A DNA stretch of 64,000 bases from Motiliproteus sp965230735 (GTDB lineage: Bacteria > Pseudomonadota > Gammaproteobacteria > Pseudomonadales > Balneatricaceae), in the NCBI RefSeq assembly GCF_965230735.1, contig NZ_OZ246016.1, positions 2,914,001 through 2,978,000 on the forward strand, written 5' to 3'. Shown here piece after piece: positions 62,180 to 64,000 of the stretch. Position numbers and translations under genes: made by a program. Under the pieces are notes generated by a model, which made no database searches, was not told the DNA's origin, and saw only the letters and a program-made list of their open reading frames with translations. Position 1 is the stretch's first letter, and the number at the start of each line of letters is the position of its first letter.

Positions 62180-63118
62180 TCAGAGGTTGTAAACCACCTT
62201 GATCCGATCTTTCACCAGCGTCGCCAAACGATCCGACTCGAACTTCGGCAGGAAGTCGTTGCAACCCACCTTTTCAACCATGGCATGGTTGAAGGATCCC
62301 GACAGCGAGGTGTGCAGCACGATGTACAGATCCTTAAGCTGCTCATCACGGCGAATCTCGGTCGTCAGTCGGTAACCATCCATCTCCGGCATCTCGGCAT
62401 CGGTGATCAGCATCAAAAACCGATCGCTCAGGCTGCCTTCGGTATGCTCGGCAAAGGCACGTAGTTGCTGTAGCGCGTCGGTTCCATTGACCGCTTCGTA
62501 GATCTGGATACCGAGATTACTCAGGGTGTTATGAACCTGGTCACGGGCCGTCTGCGAGTCATCAACGACCATCACCTCGCAACCCTGGGCAATGGCCAGC
62601 ACCTCATCCTCAATCAATCCCGGGGTAATTTCGGTGGTATAGGGACTGACTTCGGCCAGCACCTTCTCGACATCCACGATCTCGACCAGACGGTTGTCTT
62701 CCAACCTGGTGATTGCCGTCAGGTAGTGGGCACGCCCGGCGGTGACCGGCGGCGGCATCACGTCGCTCCAGTCCAGGTTCAGAATGCGCTCGACATCACT
62801 GACCAAAAAGCCCTGTACGGTACCGTTATACTCCGTCACGATCATGTGAGCGGTGTCGGTAATCTCGGTCGGGCGCATGCCGATCGCGGCACTCAAATCG
62901 ATCACCGGCACCGTCTGGCCACGCATATTGGCAACCCCGATCACCACCGGATGGGAATTGGGGATCGCATTCAACCGTGGAAGCTTAAGAACCTCTTTGA
63001 CCTTAAAGACGTTGATGGCAAACAGTTGATGACGTCCGAGCCGGAACAGCAGCAGCTCGAAACGGTTCTGGCCCACCAGCTGTGTTCGCTGGTCAACCGA
63101 ATCTAAAATCCCTGACAT
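62180..63118 (-). CDS. cheV: Chemotaxis protein CheV
   Basis: 312 aa. An N-terminal CheW-like domain (LLLFRLGRHQLFAINVFKVKEVL...GVANMRGQTVPVIDL) is fused to a C-terminal receiver (VMVVDDSQTARDQVHNTL, phospho-acceptor in LITDAEMPEMDGY, lysine in FLPKF). CheV couples chemoreceptors to CheA and adapts signalling through receiver phosphorylation. No other che gene is nearby, which is common for cheV paralogues. Confidence 0.95.
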   Translation of the reverse strand: MSGILDSVDQRTQLVGQNRFELLLFRLGRHQLFAINVFKVKEVLKLPRLNAIPNSHPVVIGVANMRGQTVPVIDLSAAIGMRPTEITDTAHMIVTEYNGTVQGFLVSDVERILNLDWSDVMPPPVTAGRAHYLTAITRLEDNRLVEIVDVEKVLAEVSPYTTEITPGLIEDEVLAIAQGCEVMVVDDSQTARDQVHNTLSNLGIQIYEAVNGTDALQQLRAFAEHTEGSLSDRFLMLITDAEMPEMDGYRLTTEIRRDEQLKDLYIVLHTSLSGSFNHAMVEKVGCNDFLPKFESDRLATLVKDRIKVVYNL

Positions 63119-63228
63119 CTTGGGGCACCCTATCAGTAGTTAATACAGGCCAGCTCACCTATCTGAGTTAGAATAGCTAACTTTGGCCCTCCGGGGATAT
63201 TCAACCTGCACCGAAACTACCGAAAATC

Positions 63229-64000
63229 ATGGCCTTCAGCAACGCCCCACTGACCGATATCGCGGTCAACTTGACCGACAAAAGCTTCCAAGCTGATCTT
63301 GATCAGGTTCTTGATCGGGCAAACGATGCTGGGGTCCGCGAAATCATCGTTACCGGTTCCACCCTGGAGGAGAGTCGGCAGGCGGTCGAGCTGTGCCAAC
63401 GGCGCCCCGAAATGCTGTTCAGCACCGCCGGCGTACACCCCCACTACAGCCGGGATTTTGATGCCGGAACGTTGGATCAGCTGCGCCGCCTGAGCACCGA
63501 GGATTGTGTCCGAGCCATTGGCGAAACCGGACTGGATTTCAACCGCGACTTTTCCCCCCGTCCGGATCAGATCCACGCGTTCGAACAACAGCTTGAGCTG
63601 GCGTGTGAGTTACAGATGCCGGTACTGATGCATGAACGCGATGCCCACGATCGCTTTGTCGAGATCATCAGCCACTACCGCGACCGGCTGGACAAGGCGG
63701 TGCTGCACTGTTTTACCGGCGATAAAGCCCAGCTTTACCGGCTGCTGGATCTGGATCTGCATATCGGCATTACCGGCTGGTTATGCGATGAACGTCGCGG
63801 TGCGCATCTGCAGCCGCTGCTCAAAGAGATCCCCGCCGACCGGCTGATGCTGGAGACCGACGCCCCCTATCTGCTGCCCCGTGACCTGCGGCCCAAGCCC
63901 AAGTCTCGTCGCAATGAGCCTTGCCATCTGGCCCACATAGTCGGGGTAGCGGCCCAGCACATGGGCATCGGTGCGGAGCAGCTTGCTCGACAGACCCGCC
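63229..64000 (+). CDS. tatD: TatD-family 3'-5' DNase, 3' end outside the window
   Basis: At least 257 aa from the ATG at 63229; the frame is open to base 64000 (no stop seen). The start LTDIAVNLTDKSFQADLDQVLDRANDAGV and STAGVHPHYSRDF belong to the TatD rather than the YcfH/YjjV branch. Metal-binding residues are visible in GETGLDFNRDF, MPVLMHERDA, HCFTG and METDAPYLLP. It is a magnesium-dependent nuclease linked to DNA repair and oxidative stress. Confidence 0.92.
   Translation, partial: MAFSNAPLTDIAVNLTDKSFQADLDQVLDRANDAGVREIIVTGSTLEESRQAVELCQRRPEMLFSTAGVHPHYSRDFDAGTLDQLRRLSTEDCVRAIGETGLDFNRDFSPRPDQIHAFEQQLELACELQMPVLMHERDAHDRFVEIISHYRDRLDKAVLHCFTGDKAQLYRLLDLDLHIGITGWLCDERRGAHLQPLLKEIPADRLMLETDAPYLLPRDLRPKPKSRRNEPCHLAHIVGVAAQHMGIGAEQLARQTR

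Overview
The window looks like chromosome of a free-living, probably marine, gammaproteobacterium near the Pseudomonas/Oceanospirillales side of the class. Housekeeping blocks (uvrB divergent from aspC; DUF6586-topA; UspA, Uup, Slt; nhaB; glrK-qseG-glrR) have the content and order typical of that group. Most of the sequence is GC-rich and densely coded, with short gaps and clear intrinsic terminators. The first 4.6 kb differ: they are AT-rich, carry accessory genes and abut a tRNA-Val(GAC) gene. A 16-bp direct repeat of the tRNA 3' end suggests the edge of an integrated island.

Layout. 1-4.6 kb: SIR2-STAND defence-type protein, an unrecognised 198-aa protein and a NERD/zinc-ribbon protein. 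4.8-9.4 kb: tRNA-Val, FAD oxidoreductase with tandem operator-like sites, EamA exporter, DUF6482 protein, a small membrane protein ending in nine histidines, CopD-like membrane protein. 9.5-18.8 kb: a two-part cluster in which each part follows a Fur-box-like sequence. It encodes a secreted 674-aa protein, a cytochrome-b-like membrane protein, a beta-propeller/hexaheme cytochrome c, an FAD oxidoreductase, a small exported protein and a GT-C-like membrane protein. I recognise no described system with this composition; an iron-limitation-induced envelope electron-transfer system is my inference.

19-31 kb is regulatory: XRE regulator, SLC13 permease, GlrK/QseG/GlrR, a LuxI-like acyltransferase gene preceded by two TGTC-N10-GACA sites and a -24/-12 promoter, a membrane diguanylate cyclase, and a hybrid sensor kinase with an OmpR-type regulator. 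The acyltransferase promoter fits control by the adjacent GlrR and sigma-54. 31.7-40.9 kb: a Liv-type ABC transporter with an AhpD-like protein and two acyl-CoA synthetases, apparently a carboxylate uptake and activation operon.

41-64 kb is mainly core genome: PAS-GGDEF cyclase, uvrB, aspC, VF530, DUF2185, zapE, macro-domain protein, nhaB (with a histidine-rich loop and a long leader), DUF6586, topA, small conserved proteins, uspA, uup, slt, cheV and the 5' part of tatD. I saw no rRNA, CRISPR array, intact insertion sequence or prophage.
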